A DNA stretch of 38,628 bases from Alphaproteobacteria bacterium (GTDB lineage Bacteria; Pseudomonadota; Alphaproteobacteria; RF32; CAG-239). Positions 16,472 to 24,104 of this stretch are shown piece by piece; the first letter of the stretch is position 1, and every line of letters begins with the position of its first letter. The translations under genes were made by a program, and so were the position numbers. Where the stretch lies: the NCBI GenBank assembly GCA_017445475.1, contig JAFSUB010000010.1:1-38628 (forward strand). The letters run 5' to 3'. The notes under the pieces are model-generated. The model worked only from the letters and a program-made list of their open reading frames with translations, was not told the DNA's origin and did no database searches.

Positions 16472-17541
16472 TAAATTTTGATGAAAAACTCGATCAGGTT
16501 GTGCGACGCTTTGAAGAAGTGAACGCGTTGCTTGTAAGCGCCACAAATGCGGACGAACTTGTCAAATTAAACAAAGAGTCAGCCGCGCTTATGCCCGTTG
16601 TTGAAAGCATCAACAAATATCAAGCTTTCAAAAAAAATATGAAAGATGCCGAAGAGTTGATGAATGATGAAAGCTTGGATAAAGACTTAAAAGATATGGC
16701 GAGCCAAGAATATTACGAATTAAAGCAAAAATTGCCTGAAATGGAGCGTGAAATTCAAATTTCTTTGCTGCCGAAACAGGAAGATGATGAAAAAAACGCC
16801 ATTTTGGAAGTACGCGCTGGCACGGGTGGTGATGAAGCGGCTTTGTTCGCGGCGGTTTTGTTTGAGATGTATCAAAGATATGCCTTAAAGCAGGGGTGGC
16901 AGTTTGAGATTTTAGATTCAAATGAAAACGGGCTTGGCGGTTATAAAGAAGCGTCGGCAAAAATTACGGGCACCGATGTTTTTGCAAAACTCAAGTTTGA
17001 GTCGGGGGCACATCGCGTGCAACGCGTGCCGATTACCGAATCTCAGGGGCGTGTTCACACATCGGCGGCAACGGTTGCCGTTTTGCCCGAAATTGAAGAG
17101 GTTGATCTGTTCATCAATCCGGCCGATTTGAAAATTGACATTTATCGTGCATCGGGCGCCGGCGGACAGCACGTCAACAAAACCGAATCGGCCGTTCGTA
17201 TCACACACATTCCAACAGGTGTTGTGGTTCAATGCCAAGATGAGCGTTCGCAATTTAAGAATCGTGAAAAAGCGATGAACCATTTGCGCGCCAAACTTTA
17301 TGATATGCAAAAACAAACCATTGACGCCAACTATTCCGAGAAGCGCAAGTTGCAGGTCGGCAGCGGCGACAGAAGCGAGCGGATAAGAACATATAACTAT
17401 CCGCAAGGGCGCGTAACCGACCACAGAATCAACTTAACGCTTTATAAGCTTGAAGATGTCGTCTCGGGCGAAGCTTTGAGCGAAATTATCGACGCGCTGA
17501 TTACGGCAGATCAGGCCGAACGTTTGGCGGAAATGGCTTAA
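16468..17541 (+). CDS. prfA: Peptide chain release factor 1
   Basis: 357 aa. It recognises UAA/UAG and triggers peptide release in the ribosomal A site. The GGQ loop is in [20 protein letters not shown]. The codon-recognition tripeptide is P-I-T in [21 protein letters not shown], which fits RF1 (PxT), not RF2 (SPF). Full length and uninterrupted. The prmC/hemK gene, which methylates the GGQ Gln and usually follows prfA in this group, is not here. Confidence 0.96.
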   Translation: MINFDEKLDQVVRRFEEVNALLVSATNADELVKLNKESAALMPVVESINKYQAFKKNMKDAEELMNDESLDKDLKDMASQEYYELKQKLPEMEREIQISLLPKQEDDEKNAILEVRAGTGGDEAALFAAVLFEMYQRYALKQGWQFEILDSNENGLGGYKEASAKITGTDVFAKLKFESGAHRVQRVPITESQGRVHTSAATVAVLPEIEEVDLFINPADLKIDIYRASGAGGQHVNKTESAVRITHIPTGVVVQCQDERSQFKNREKAMNHLRAKLYDMQKQTIDANYSEKRKLQVGSGDRSERIRTYNYPQGRVTDHRINLTLYKLEDVVSGEALSEIIDALITADQAERLAEMA

Positions 17542-17605
17542 AACACATTTTTTTATTGACAAATCCGCCAAAAACTGATAGGCCGAAGACATCATTTTTA
17601 TTTTG

Positions 17606-18232
17606 ATGTCTCACCAATTAATCGCTTTCATTATGAACTTTTATACCGCAGTTTTAATCTTACTGATTATGGCGCTTTTGCCTTGGGCTGTGGCACCATA
17701 TCGCGGATATGTCAGATTTTCCGTTTTGATCATGGGTGTTGTGGTATATGCTGTTTTGCTGGTCGGTTTTGATGCGGCGGCGTGTGTTTTGGCCCATCAA
17801 AGCGGCGAAACGTTAAGAACAATTGTGTTGTTTGCAATGCTTGGTGCTTTGGGCTTGATGGCAGACTTTTGGGTGCTTCGAAGATTTTGGCATTGCGAAC
17901 TCAGTCCATGGAAGACGCACAAGATGGAGCCTTATGAATTTGGTTTTTTAAGCCAAACGGAGGTCTATCTCCTCGGCAAGGTTCACATCAAAAAACGCAC
18001 TTTTAAGGTTGTGTTCACGACCATCGTTGCTGAGGGCAGCATTAACGAAACAACTTTAAGCGAGGAGGTCTATGAAAAAATGGACATCTTCTTGAACAAA
18101 AGGCAAAAACAAGCTTTAAGAGAAAATCGCTTAAAACTTCCGGTCATTATTCAAGATTATAATCATTTGGACATGTTTCATTGTCCGACCGTTATGATTA
18201 TAATTGTGCATAAAAAAAACGAATCGACATAA
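17606..18232 (+). CDS. Unknown three-span membrane protein
   Basis: About 208 aa from the ATG at 17606; an ATG at 17633 is the alternative, and neither has a clear ribosome binding site. Three hydrophobic segments lie at about residues 12-32, 38-64 and 72-95. A soluble C-terminal half follows (ELSPWKTHKMEPYEFGFLSQ and a mixed alpha/beta stretch). A possible promoter (TTGACA 17556-17561, 17 bp, TAGGCC 17579-17584) is close upstream. I do not recognise the family. The stop codon lies in the loop of the terminator hairpin. Confidence 0.75.
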   Translation: MSHQLIAFIMNFYTAVLILLIMALLPWAVAPYRGYVRFSVLIMGVVVYAVLLVGFDAAACVLAHQSGETLRTIVLFAMLGALGLMADFWVLRRFWHCELSPWKTHKMEPYEFGFLSQTEVYLLGKVHIKKRTFKVVFTTIVAEGSINETTLSEEVYEKMDIFLNKRQKQALRENRLKLPVIIQDYNHLDMFHCPTVMIIIVHKKNEST

Positions 18233-18250
18233 AATCGATTCGTTTTTTTT
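18219..18250. terminator. Bidirectional terminator enclosing a stop codon
   Basis: ACGAATCGA (18219-18227) pairs with TCGATTCGT (18235-18243). The TAA of the upstream membrane-protein gene (18230-18232) sits in the loop. T-run on the right, A-run on the left, so it also serves rplQ from the other side. Confidence 0.88.
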
Positions 18251-18268
18251 ATGCTTAGGTTTTAAGGC

Positions 18269-18826
18269 CTATTTTTCAGCTTTTTTTCTGGGCTTTGAAA
18301 CCTTCTTTTCAGCCTTCGGCTCTGCCTCTTTTTTCACCTTCTCGGCTTTTTTTTCAGCTTTCGGTTCCAAAGTCGGTGCGGCTTCAGCAGAACCTTGCGC
18401 CTGTTCGGCGGCCAAAGCGGCCTTTTGCTCGGCAACGCGTGCCAAATCTTTTGCACCCTTTGCGTTCACATCTCTGTCAACAAGCTCAATGATGGCCATC
18501 GGTGCACAGTCGCCATATCTGAAACCGGATTTTAAAACGCGTGTATAACCGCCGTTGCGATTTTTGTAGCGTTCTGCAAGTGTTGAAAACAGCTTTGCAA
18601 CAACCTCCTCATTGCGCAAAAATGCCATTGCCAAACGACGGCTGTTCAAATCGCCTTTTTTTGCAAAGGTAATCATGCCGTCAGCAAAAGAACGCAATTC
18701 TTTTGCGCGAGGCAAAGTTGTGTTGATTTGTTCATGTGTCAACAAGGCATTCGTTAAATTTGCGAACAATGCACGGCGTTGACTTTTCGGCATATTAAAT
18801 TTTCTTTGTTTATCACCATGTCTCAT
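18269..18826 (-). CDS. rplQ: 50S ribosomal protein L17 with Lys/Ala-rich tail
   Basis: 185 aa from the ATG at 18826 (MRHGDKQRKFNMPKSQRR is the universal L17 start), with AAGGAAT upstream. A longer frame to 18892 is not family sequence. Residues 1-120 are the L17 core lining the peptide-exit region of the 50S. Residues about 121-185 are a charged Lys/Ala/Glu tail with repeated PKAEKK units. L17 normally ends the alpha operon behind rpoA; here it stands apart from rpoA, with its own long leader (18827-18981) and terminator. Confidence 0.95.
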   Translation of the reverse strand: MRHGDKQRKFNMPKSQRRALFANLTNALLTHEQINTTLPRAKELRSFADGMITFAKKGDLNSRRLAMAFLRNEEVVAKLFSTLAERYKNRNGGYTRVLKSGFRYGDCAPMAIIELVDRDVNAKGAKDLARVAEQKAALAAEQAQGSAEAAPTLEPKAEKKAEKVKKEAEPKAEKKVSKPRKKAEK

Positions 18827-18981
18827 GGCAAAATTCCTTTTCTTCAATTGTGCTTTGCGGGGCAAAGCGGATAAAACCACAGCCTCTGCCACAAACCTTA
18901 AAGCTCATGCACAAAGACCAACTCTCGAGACACGCTTTTAACACATAAAAAACGTGAATGCAAGCAGTTTTTTTTATTTTT

Positions 18982-21489
18982 TTAAATGGGTTTGCAGACG
19001 CCTTTCAGCCACAAACGCTCATCTTTTTTCAAATAAGGCGAAAGGCATTTGAAAACCTTATCATGATAGGCGTTCAGCCACGTTTTCTCTTTTGCGGTTA
19101 AAAGCGCGGCTTTAATCAGCTTCAAATCAATCGGGCAGAGCGTTAAAGGCTCAAAGATGAGTTTGCCCTCATGTGCGCTCGGCACAGTATAATAAAGGTT
19201 TTCAATTCTAACGCCGAAAGCTCCCTTGTTGTAAACACCCGGCTCAATAGATGTAACATAATTTTGCAAAACGGGCGTTTGGTTTGTTTTGTTGATGGCA
19301 AAAGGCGGTTCGTGCACATCTGAAAAATGGCCGACGCTGTGTCCGGTTCCGTGTGCGTAGTCCTGCCCGCTTTTTTTCAAAACATCGCGGCAGATTTTAT
19401 CAAGGCAGCATGCCGGTGTTTTTTTTTCAAATTCGGCACTTGCCAAAGCAATATGCGCCTTTAAAACACGAGTGAACGCGTGTTTCATTTCCTCTTTAAG
19501 AATGCCTAAAGCAAATGTGCGTGTTATGTCTGTTGTGCCGTCATAATATTGCGCGCCGCTGTCTACCAGCAAAAGCGCATTTTTGCTCATTTTTTTGTTT
19601 GTTTTTTTGCATGGCTTATAATGCACAATGGCGGCGTTTTGATTGACACCGGCAATTGTCTCAAAGCTTTTTGAAAAATAGTTTTTAACCTTTTTGCGCA
19701 ATGCATCAAGTTTTTTGGCCACATCAAGCTCGCTTGAATTTTTATAATTTTGTTCAAGCCAGCGGATAAAGCGCACCATGGCAACACCGTCTCTGATATG
19801 CGCGTTTTTAAATCCTTCAATTTCGGTTTTATTTTTTTGCAATTTCATGTTTTCAAGCGCTCGAAACCCCACATCTTCAAGGTTGTTCAAGCTTTGATGC
19901 AAAAAAAGCGGCGTCGTTTCAAAATTGGCAAGAACTTTGCCGCATTTTTTGAGCGCCCGCATCAGCAGATTGATTTGAAAAGTTTCATAAATTTTGAGGT
20001 TGCCGTTTTTTTTGAGCAATCCGAAAGCACGCCAAACAGGCGAACAAGGCAAGTCTTTTGCGCGTTTGTTCGCAAGCCACGAAAGCGCTTGCGGCGAACA
20101 AATCAGGAGCGCATCAAAGCCTTTCGGAAAACTTTTGGACAGCGCCGCGCATTTTTGTGTTGAGCTTATTCCCGCCCATTTCAAAGCGTGGTTAAAAACG
20201 CAGTTTGCGGGTATAAGAGTGCTCATCGGCACACTAAAATCGGCCTGAAGGTTAATGCCCTTTTGCTTGAGGCAAGACCAAAACTTTGCTGAAACGGTAA
20301 GAGGATGAAGCATAAGTTTTTTAAGTTTGCCTGCTGCATAAATGTGCGCAAGAGCTTCGATGGTGTTTGTGCACTCGACAACTTCAATGTTTTCAAAAAC
20401 TTCATATTTTGCCTGAAGGGTATATCTGCCGTCAACCAAAAGCCATGATTTTTGCTGGCCCACAACAAGTGTTCCGGCCGAACCCGAAAAACCCGAAAGC
20501 TCCGAAATTTTATTTTCGGGCTCTAACACGTCCTCGTCGAGAAACATATTGTTTTTCAAAACAAGAAAGGCCTCGTCGGCACGCAGCGTTGTTTGAAGAG
20601 ATTTAAGGCTTTGCCCTTTTTGTAAAAGCACAGCACGCCAATTTTCTTTTTCATACACCTTAAGGCACTTAAAGCCTTTCTTTTCAAAAGCCCCTAAAAC
20701 CCAGCCTTCCTGCTCATCGGTAAATCCAGACAAAACGACATAACCGTTTGAGGTGGTGTGCGAAGCAAAATCTTTTGCCATATCAATCAACGGCCGCGCT
20801 AAAATGTTGGCAACAATAAGCTGATAGGGCTTGTTTTCTTTAACGATTTTTGCCTTAAAACCATTGCTTTTGGCAACGTCAATTAAGCTTTCAAAGCCGT
20901 TTTCGAAAGCGTTTTGCTTTGCAACGCGCACCGATTCCGCATCAATATCGACGGCGGTGATGCGCGTGTTATTTTTTTTCCATTTTTGCGCGCATGCAAT
21001 TGATAAAATGCCCGAGCCTGTGCCGACATCTAAAATTTGATGCGGCGTAAACATCATTTTCGACAAATCCGAAATGGCATCAAGACACAGGCAGGTTGTT
21101 TGGTGTGTTGAGCCGAAAGCCGTTGCCGCATAAACTTTAATGGGAATTTTTTTTGTTTGCGGCACCTTTTCTTCGTGAAATCCGTATATGCAAAAATCAG
21201 ACGTTTCGAAAGGGTTAAATTGAACGGCGGTCAGTTTTAACCAATCTTTGTCTTCAAGGGTTTCAATTTTATATTTCGGCAGCTGAATATTTGCCGCGCG
21301 GGCGGCGTCTAAAAGATGAGCCTCGTCAAAGTTGCCCGCCACATAGCCGACATATTCTTCGCTCTCATCATCTTTATAATTTAAGGCAGACACTTCAAAA
21401 TAAGAATCTAAAAAGGCCAAGACATCTTCTCGGAGTTCTTTGAGCGGTTCAAAAACAACCATTTTTGTGCTTAAAATCATCTCTTGCAT
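18982..21489 (-). CDS. Fusion: PrmA methyltransferase + aminopeptidase P
   Basis: 835 aa with two complete enzymes in one frame. Residues 1 to about 288 are ribosomal protein L11 methyltransferase: VYAATAFGSTHQTT, the SAM loop LDVGTGSGILSIACA (152-166) and IVANILARPLIDMA. Residues about 290-835 are an M24B Xaa-Pro aminopeptidase. The creatinase-type N-terminal half starts at LRADEAFLVL. The pita-bread half shows all metal ligands: Asp/Asp in LLLVDSGAQYYDGTTDITRT, His in GTGHSVGHFSDVHEPP, Glu in TSIEPGVY and Glu in GVRIENLYYT. The two genes are neighbours in many alphaproteobacteria, so loss of one stop codon would fuse them. The junction is tight, with no linker. One polypeptide would methylate L11 and trim X-Pro N-termini, unless it is cleaved. 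Confidence 0.93.
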   Translation of the reverse strand: MQEMILSTKMVVFEPLKELREDVLAFLDSYFEVSALNYKDDESEEYVGYVAGNFDEAHLLDAARAANIQLPKYKIETLEDKDWLKLTAVQFNPFETSDFCIYGFHEEKVPQTKKIPIKVYAATAFGSTHQTTCLCLDAISDLSKMMFTPHQILDVGTGSGILSIACAQKWKKNNTRITAVDIDAESVRVAKQNAFENGFESLIDVAKSNGFKAKIVKENKPYQLIVANILARPLIDMAKDFASHTTSNGYVVLSGFTDEQEGWVLGAFEKKGFKCLKVYEKENWRAVLLQKGQSLKSLQTTLRADEAFLVLKNNMFLDEDVLEPENKISELSGFSGSAGTLVVGQQKSWLLVDGRYTLQAKYEVFENIEVVECTNTIEALAHIYAAGKLKKLMLHPLTVSAKFWSCLKQKGINLQADFSVPMSTLIPANCVFNHALKWAGISSTQKCAALSKSFPKGFDALLICSPQALSWLANKRAKDLPCSPVWRAFGLLKKNGNLKIYETFQINLLMRALKKCGKVLANFETTPLFLHQSLNNLEDVGFRALENMKLQKNKTEIEGFKNAHIRDGVAMVRFIRWLEQNYKNSSELDVAKKLDALRKKVKNYFSKSFETIAGVNQNAAIVHYKPCKKTNKKMSKNALLLVDSGAQYYDGTTDITRTFALGILKEEMKHAFTRVLKAHIALASAEFEKKTPACCLDKICRDVLKKSGQDYAHGTGHSVGHFSDVHEPPFAINKTNQTPVLQNYVTSIEPGVYNKGAFGVRIENLYYTVPSAHEGKLIFEPLTLCPIDLKLIKAALLTAKEKTWLNAYHDKVFKCLSPYLKKDERLWLKGVCKPI

Positions 21490-21580
21490 TTTTTTCTTTG
21501 TTTTGTTATCTTTTTGTTTACCAAATTGAATTTATAATCTATTTTAGATTATGTTTAAACCATTGCAAGAGAATATTCAA

Positions 21581-22342
21581 ATGAAAAAATTACTCACACT
21601 TTTTTGCGTTGCTTTGTTGGCCGCGTGCACATACAGCGAAAACAGTTTCAACTTCATTCCGAGCCGCAATAAACTCTTTATTATTTGGCAGACCGATCAA
21701 ATTTTTTATTATGATGAGGCCTTAAACGGGGAGTTTTTGTCTTCAAGCAAAGTTGTCAGTGAAAACAAAATTGAAAAAGGCAAGGTTTTAATTACGCAAA
21801 CGGACGCTGAAATGGTTTCAACGCACATGTATCGTGCGGATTATTACACCACCGAAAGCGTGAAACCGACACAAAACGGCGTGATGGATTCGGCCTATTC
21901 GCCCTTAAGGATTCGCAAAAACGGAACATATACGGCGTTTGGCGAAGTAACGCATGAGGGACAAACCTATATGTTGGTTCGTGTCGGCAAAACGAATGAT
22001 ATTCTGCTTGTCAAGGGCGACGGCAGCATATATGAACATATCGGCAGAATTGTTGATGGTCGCCTTGCCGTGTTGAGCGCAATGTTTTATCTTGAACCGG
22101 AAGATTTGAAGATGGTTCCGGTTGTGAGTACACGCGTTGAAAATTCAAAAGATAAAAGCGGTTTTTCCCTCACGTATGACGGTTTAGAAAATGACGGTAA
22201 TGACATTGTCTTTACGCTCAACGAAAACGGCACGTCCGAAAAATTGAGATTTTCCGTTTGCGATGAAAGGATAAGAATCCGTGATATGGATATTGATATT
22301 TTTGATGTTTCCGAAAAGAAAATCGAATATATGATTAGATAG
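21581..22342 (+). CDS. Unknown lipoprotein
   Basis: 253 aa from the ATG at 21581, chosen because it begins a normal lipoprotein signal MKKLLTLFCVALLAAC with lipidated Cys near residue 16; an in-frame ATG at 21551 would bury the signal. The mature part is mostly beta, with VSENKIEKGKVLITQTDAEMV, RIRKNGTYTAFGEVTHEGQTY and a C-terminal FTLNENGTSEKLRFSVCDE. I do not recognise the family. It is divergent from the prmA fusion and ends at a terminator. Confidence 0.82.
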   Translation: MKKLLTLFCVALLAACTYSENSFNFIPSRNKLFIIWQTDQIFYYDEALNGEFLSSSKVVSENKIEKGKVLITQTDAEMVSTHMYRADYYTTESVKPTQNGVMDSAYSPLRIRKNGTYTAFGEVTHEGQTYMLVRVGKTNDILLVKGDGSIYEHIGRIVDGRLAVLSAMFYLEPEDLKMVPVVSTRVENSKDKSGFSLTYDGLENDGNDIVFTLNENGTSEKLRFSVCDERIRIRDMDIDIFDVSEKKIEYMIR

Positions 22343-22366
22343 AGAATCTTGTTTGAAAGATGAAAA

Positions 22367-22402
22367 AGGGGGTGAAAATTTCGGTTTTCACCCCTGATTT
22401 TT
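22367..22402 (+). terminator. Intrinsic terminator of lipoprotein gene
   Basis: GGGGTGAAAA (22369-22378) pairs perfectly with TTTTCACCCC (22385-22394) around a 6-nt loop. A GA then a T-run follow. Confidence 0.88.
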
Positions 22403-22477
22403 TTAGATACCGAGCCTGTGCCGAGAAGTTAAAAAAACATCAACCGTCTTTTCTTTTTTTGCGTCGGCGTATATTTA

Positions 22478-22652
22478 AACTGTCACCCCTTTTTTGCATT
22501 AGCAAAAATCAAGGGGTCTTTGAATTAAGTTAAAAAGTATCCGAAGATGGTTTGACGCATTTGCCTTTCAGGCAAAGCGAGCCATGACAGTTTTTGTTTT
22601 TTGAAGATGGCTTGACGTTTTTTAGCAAAAAACGAGCCATGACAGTTGTTTT
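22478..22652. repeat. Cluster of three palindromic repeat hairpins
   Basis: Two tandem copies of a unit begin GAAGATGGYTTGACG and end CGAGCCATGACAGTT. Copy 1 is about 22543-22594 and copy 2 about 22603-22651. In each the outer ATGGYT pairs with AGCCAT past a bulged TGA. The inner stems differ in sequence but still pair: CGC/GCG plus TTTGCC/GGCAAA in copy 1, CGTTTTTT/AAAAAACG in copy 2. A third hairpin (about 22478-22519) has CCCCTT...AAGGGG arms and begins ACTGTCA, the complement of the TGACAGT ends. This is a REP-like palindromic family of unknown role. The stretch 22404-22477 has nothing else recognisable. Confidence 0.8.
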
Positions 22653-22656
22653 TTTC

Positions 22657-22685
22657 TTTACATTTCAAACAAATCTTTGCATAAT
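22657..22685 (+). promoter_or_regulatory. Promoter of leader RNA copy 2
   Basis: TTTACA (22657-22662), exact 17-bp spacer and CATAAT (22680-22685). The expected start, near 22692, coincides with the first base of the P1 hairpin. Confidence 0.65.
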
Positions 22686-22689
22686 GGCG

Positions 22690-22846
22690 TTGCAACCGGT
22701 TGGTTGCGGTGTTTACTAAACATCTTACCAATAAGCTCCACTTTTTGGGGAGTTTCGGATATAAGGCATTAGCACGAATAACGAAAACTGCATTGGTACA
22801 GTTTAGTAGCTCCCCGTTTTGAGATTTTTTTTCAAAACGGTTTTTT
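22690..22846 (+). ncRNA. Candidate cis-regulatory leader RNA, copy 2
   Basis: Same layout as the minus-strand copy at 11325-11480. P1 is GCAACC/GGTTGC (22692-22707). P2 is TTACTAAAC (22713-22721) with GTTTAGTAG (22801-22809). P3 is TACCAAT (22726-22732) with ATTGGTA (22792-22798). P4 CTCC (22736-22739) pairs with GGAG (22749-22752). The core ATAAGGCATT is at 22761-22770. GGGGAG (22747-22752) can instead pair with CTCCCC (22810-22815), which is joined to a terminator. P3 has a different sequence from copy 1 yet stays fully paired, and P2 shows a G-C to C-G exchange. That is direct support for the fold. It lies 30 nt before the ATG at 22877. The ligand or signal is unknown. Confidence 0.72.
22814..22846 (+). 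terminator. Intrinsic terminator inside leader copy 2
   Basis: CCGTTTTGA (22814-22822) pairs with TCAAAACGG (22832-22840), then six T. Its first two C residues overlap the CTCCCC strand of the proposed pseudoknot, so pseudoknot and full terminator compete. Confidence 0.85.
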
Positions 22847-22876
22847 CAACAAATATTAAAAAAGGGAGTTATAACT

Positions 22877-23113
22877 ATGCTTGATCAAGAAATCAGAAAA
22901 ACGCTCGGCCGCCTCATTTTTGAAGAACGCCAAAAAGACAACACGCACGTAGAAGCCTGTTGCAGGGCGCTTAACATAAGCCCGCTTGCGTATGAAAAAA
23001 TAGAACTCGGCCTAAACCGCACAGGCTGGGTAAGGTTTGAAAAAGCCCTCAAATATTTTCATAAAAAAATCAAAATTGAGCTTGTTGACGACAAAACAAA
23101 AGACAAGCTTTAA
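22877..23113 (+). CDS. Small HTH-like protein under leader control
   Basis: 78 aa with a good ribosome binding site (GGGAGTT, 22864-22870). The order EACCRALNISPLAYEKIELG followed by FEKALKYFHKKIKIEL resembles the scanning and recognition helices of an XRE-type HTH, with a short charged tail. This is a weak structural guess; I do not recognise the family. It lies directly behind leader RNA copy 2, is monocistronic, and ends at a hairpin shared with the converging gene. Confidence 0.75.
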   Translation: MLDQEIRKTLGRLIFEERQKDNTHVEACCRALNISPLAYEKIELGLNRTGWVRFEKALKYFHKKIKIELVDDKTKDKL

Positions 23114-23118
23114 GAAGA

Positions 23119-23148
23119 AAACGCTCTCATCGCAAGATGTGAGCGTTT
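23119..23148. terminator. Hairpin between converging genes
   Basis: AAACGCTC (23119-23126) and GAGCGTTT (23141-23148) with inner CATC/GATG around GCAA. The T-runs on both sides are short, so termination strength is uncertain. Confidence 0.6.
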
Positions 23149-23160
23149 GAAAATTTAAAA

Positions 23161-23940
23161 CTATCTTCGACGCGGTCGAGAAGTTTGGTTTTCTGCCTTG
23201 TTTGAAGAGTTTTCGTTTCCTCTTCTGATAGGCCGGCTCTGCGGCGGCGCATTTTGAACTTCAGATGCACCGCTACCGCTTCGCTTGATGCGGCGTGGCG
23301 GCTGATTGTTCGGATTTGCCGGCGGTTTTTGCTCCGGCGGCGTTTGTTTTGGCTGATATATCGGCTTTGAACGCCTTGGTTGCGGAACATATTCCGGCTT
23401 TTGCCTTGGCGGTCTGTATGGCTCATAACGAGGCCAAGGCATCGGCCTATGATAGTAAGGCGGATAATCATAGTGCCTCGGAGGGGTAAGCGGCATTGGC
23501 ACAAAGCGCGGGTTAAACCAGTAATACTCTCTTAAATCGACATATCTTAAATACCGGAAATCAAACCAGTAATTATAATAGGTCGGCAAGGTGTATAAGA
23601 CAGAATAACTGCCGCTTGAACGCGCAAAATAGCAAAAACGCCTCCCTTCGACAAACCAGCCCAACTCGTGTTGATATACGCAGGGTTTGTATGACAAAAC
23701 AGCGTCACGAACCCTTTGTGAAAACAAAAACGCATCAAAAGGCCAAAGCCTGTATATTTGAAAACCTTCGGGCGTGAAAACCAGATATTGATTGTTGTTT
23801 GCTTCAACAATCGAATATCCGTCAAGATGCCATTGGTTGTTGGTTAAAACAACCTCGTTTGGGACAAAAAAGTCATACATCTGTCCCCTTGATACCCATG
23901 CCACCGGCAAGAGCATCAACAATAGAAATAACTTTTTCAT
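23161..23940 (-). CDS. Exported Pro/Arg-rich protein, unknown
   Basis: 259 aa. The N-terminal signal peptide is about residues 1-20 (MKKLFLLLMLLPVAWVSRG). A folded-looking part covers residues 21-140, rich in Tyr, Phe and Trp (YDFFVPNEVVLTNNQWHLDG, YYNYWFDFRYLRYVDLREYY). A low-complexity basic tail covers residues about 150-259, with PPRQKPEYVPQPRRSKP-type runs. No known domain recognised. The tail could bind acidic polymers or the cell wall. A strong promoter (23970-23998) drives it as a single gene, divergent from the CorC-type gene. Confidence 0.8.
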   Translation of the reverse strand: MKKLFLLLMLLPVAWVSRGQMYDFFVPNEVVLTNNQWHLDGYSIVEANNNQYLVFTPEGFQIYRLWPFDAFLFSQRVRDAVLSYKPCVYQHELGWFVEGRRFCYFARSSGSYSVLYTLPTYYNYWFDFRYLRYVDLREYYWFNPRFVPMPLTPPRHYDYPPYYHRPMPWPRYEPYRPPRQKPEYVPQPRRSKPIYQPKQTPPEQKPPANPNNQPPRRIKRSGSGASEVQNAPPQSRPIRRGNENSSNKAENQTSRPRRR

Positions 23941-23969
23941 AATGGGATTAATAAGGATTCAACAAGAAC

Positions 23970-23998
23970 AGTGTATCAGGCAAAAAAACTTTTGTCAA
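23970..23998 (-). promoter_or_regulatory. Promoter, minus strand
   Basis: On the minus strand TTGACA (23993-23998), 17-bp spacer and TACACT (23970-23975). It is 30 bp before the start at 23940. Confidence 0.75.
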
Positions 23999-24033
23999 GC
24001 AAGAATCATTTTTATACAATTCGATAATCGTTC

Positions 24034-24062
24034 TTGACATCACGGCTTGAGAATAATATACT
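24034..24062 (+). promoter_or_regulatory. Promoter, plus strand
   Basis: TTGACA (24034-24039), 17-bp spacer and TATACT (24057-24062), a near-consensus sigma70-type promoter. It is back to back with the one at 23970. Confidence 0.8.
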
Positions 24063-24104
24063 CGGGTCGGTTTTAAAAACAACCTTAGGTAATAAAAGAA
24101 AAAA

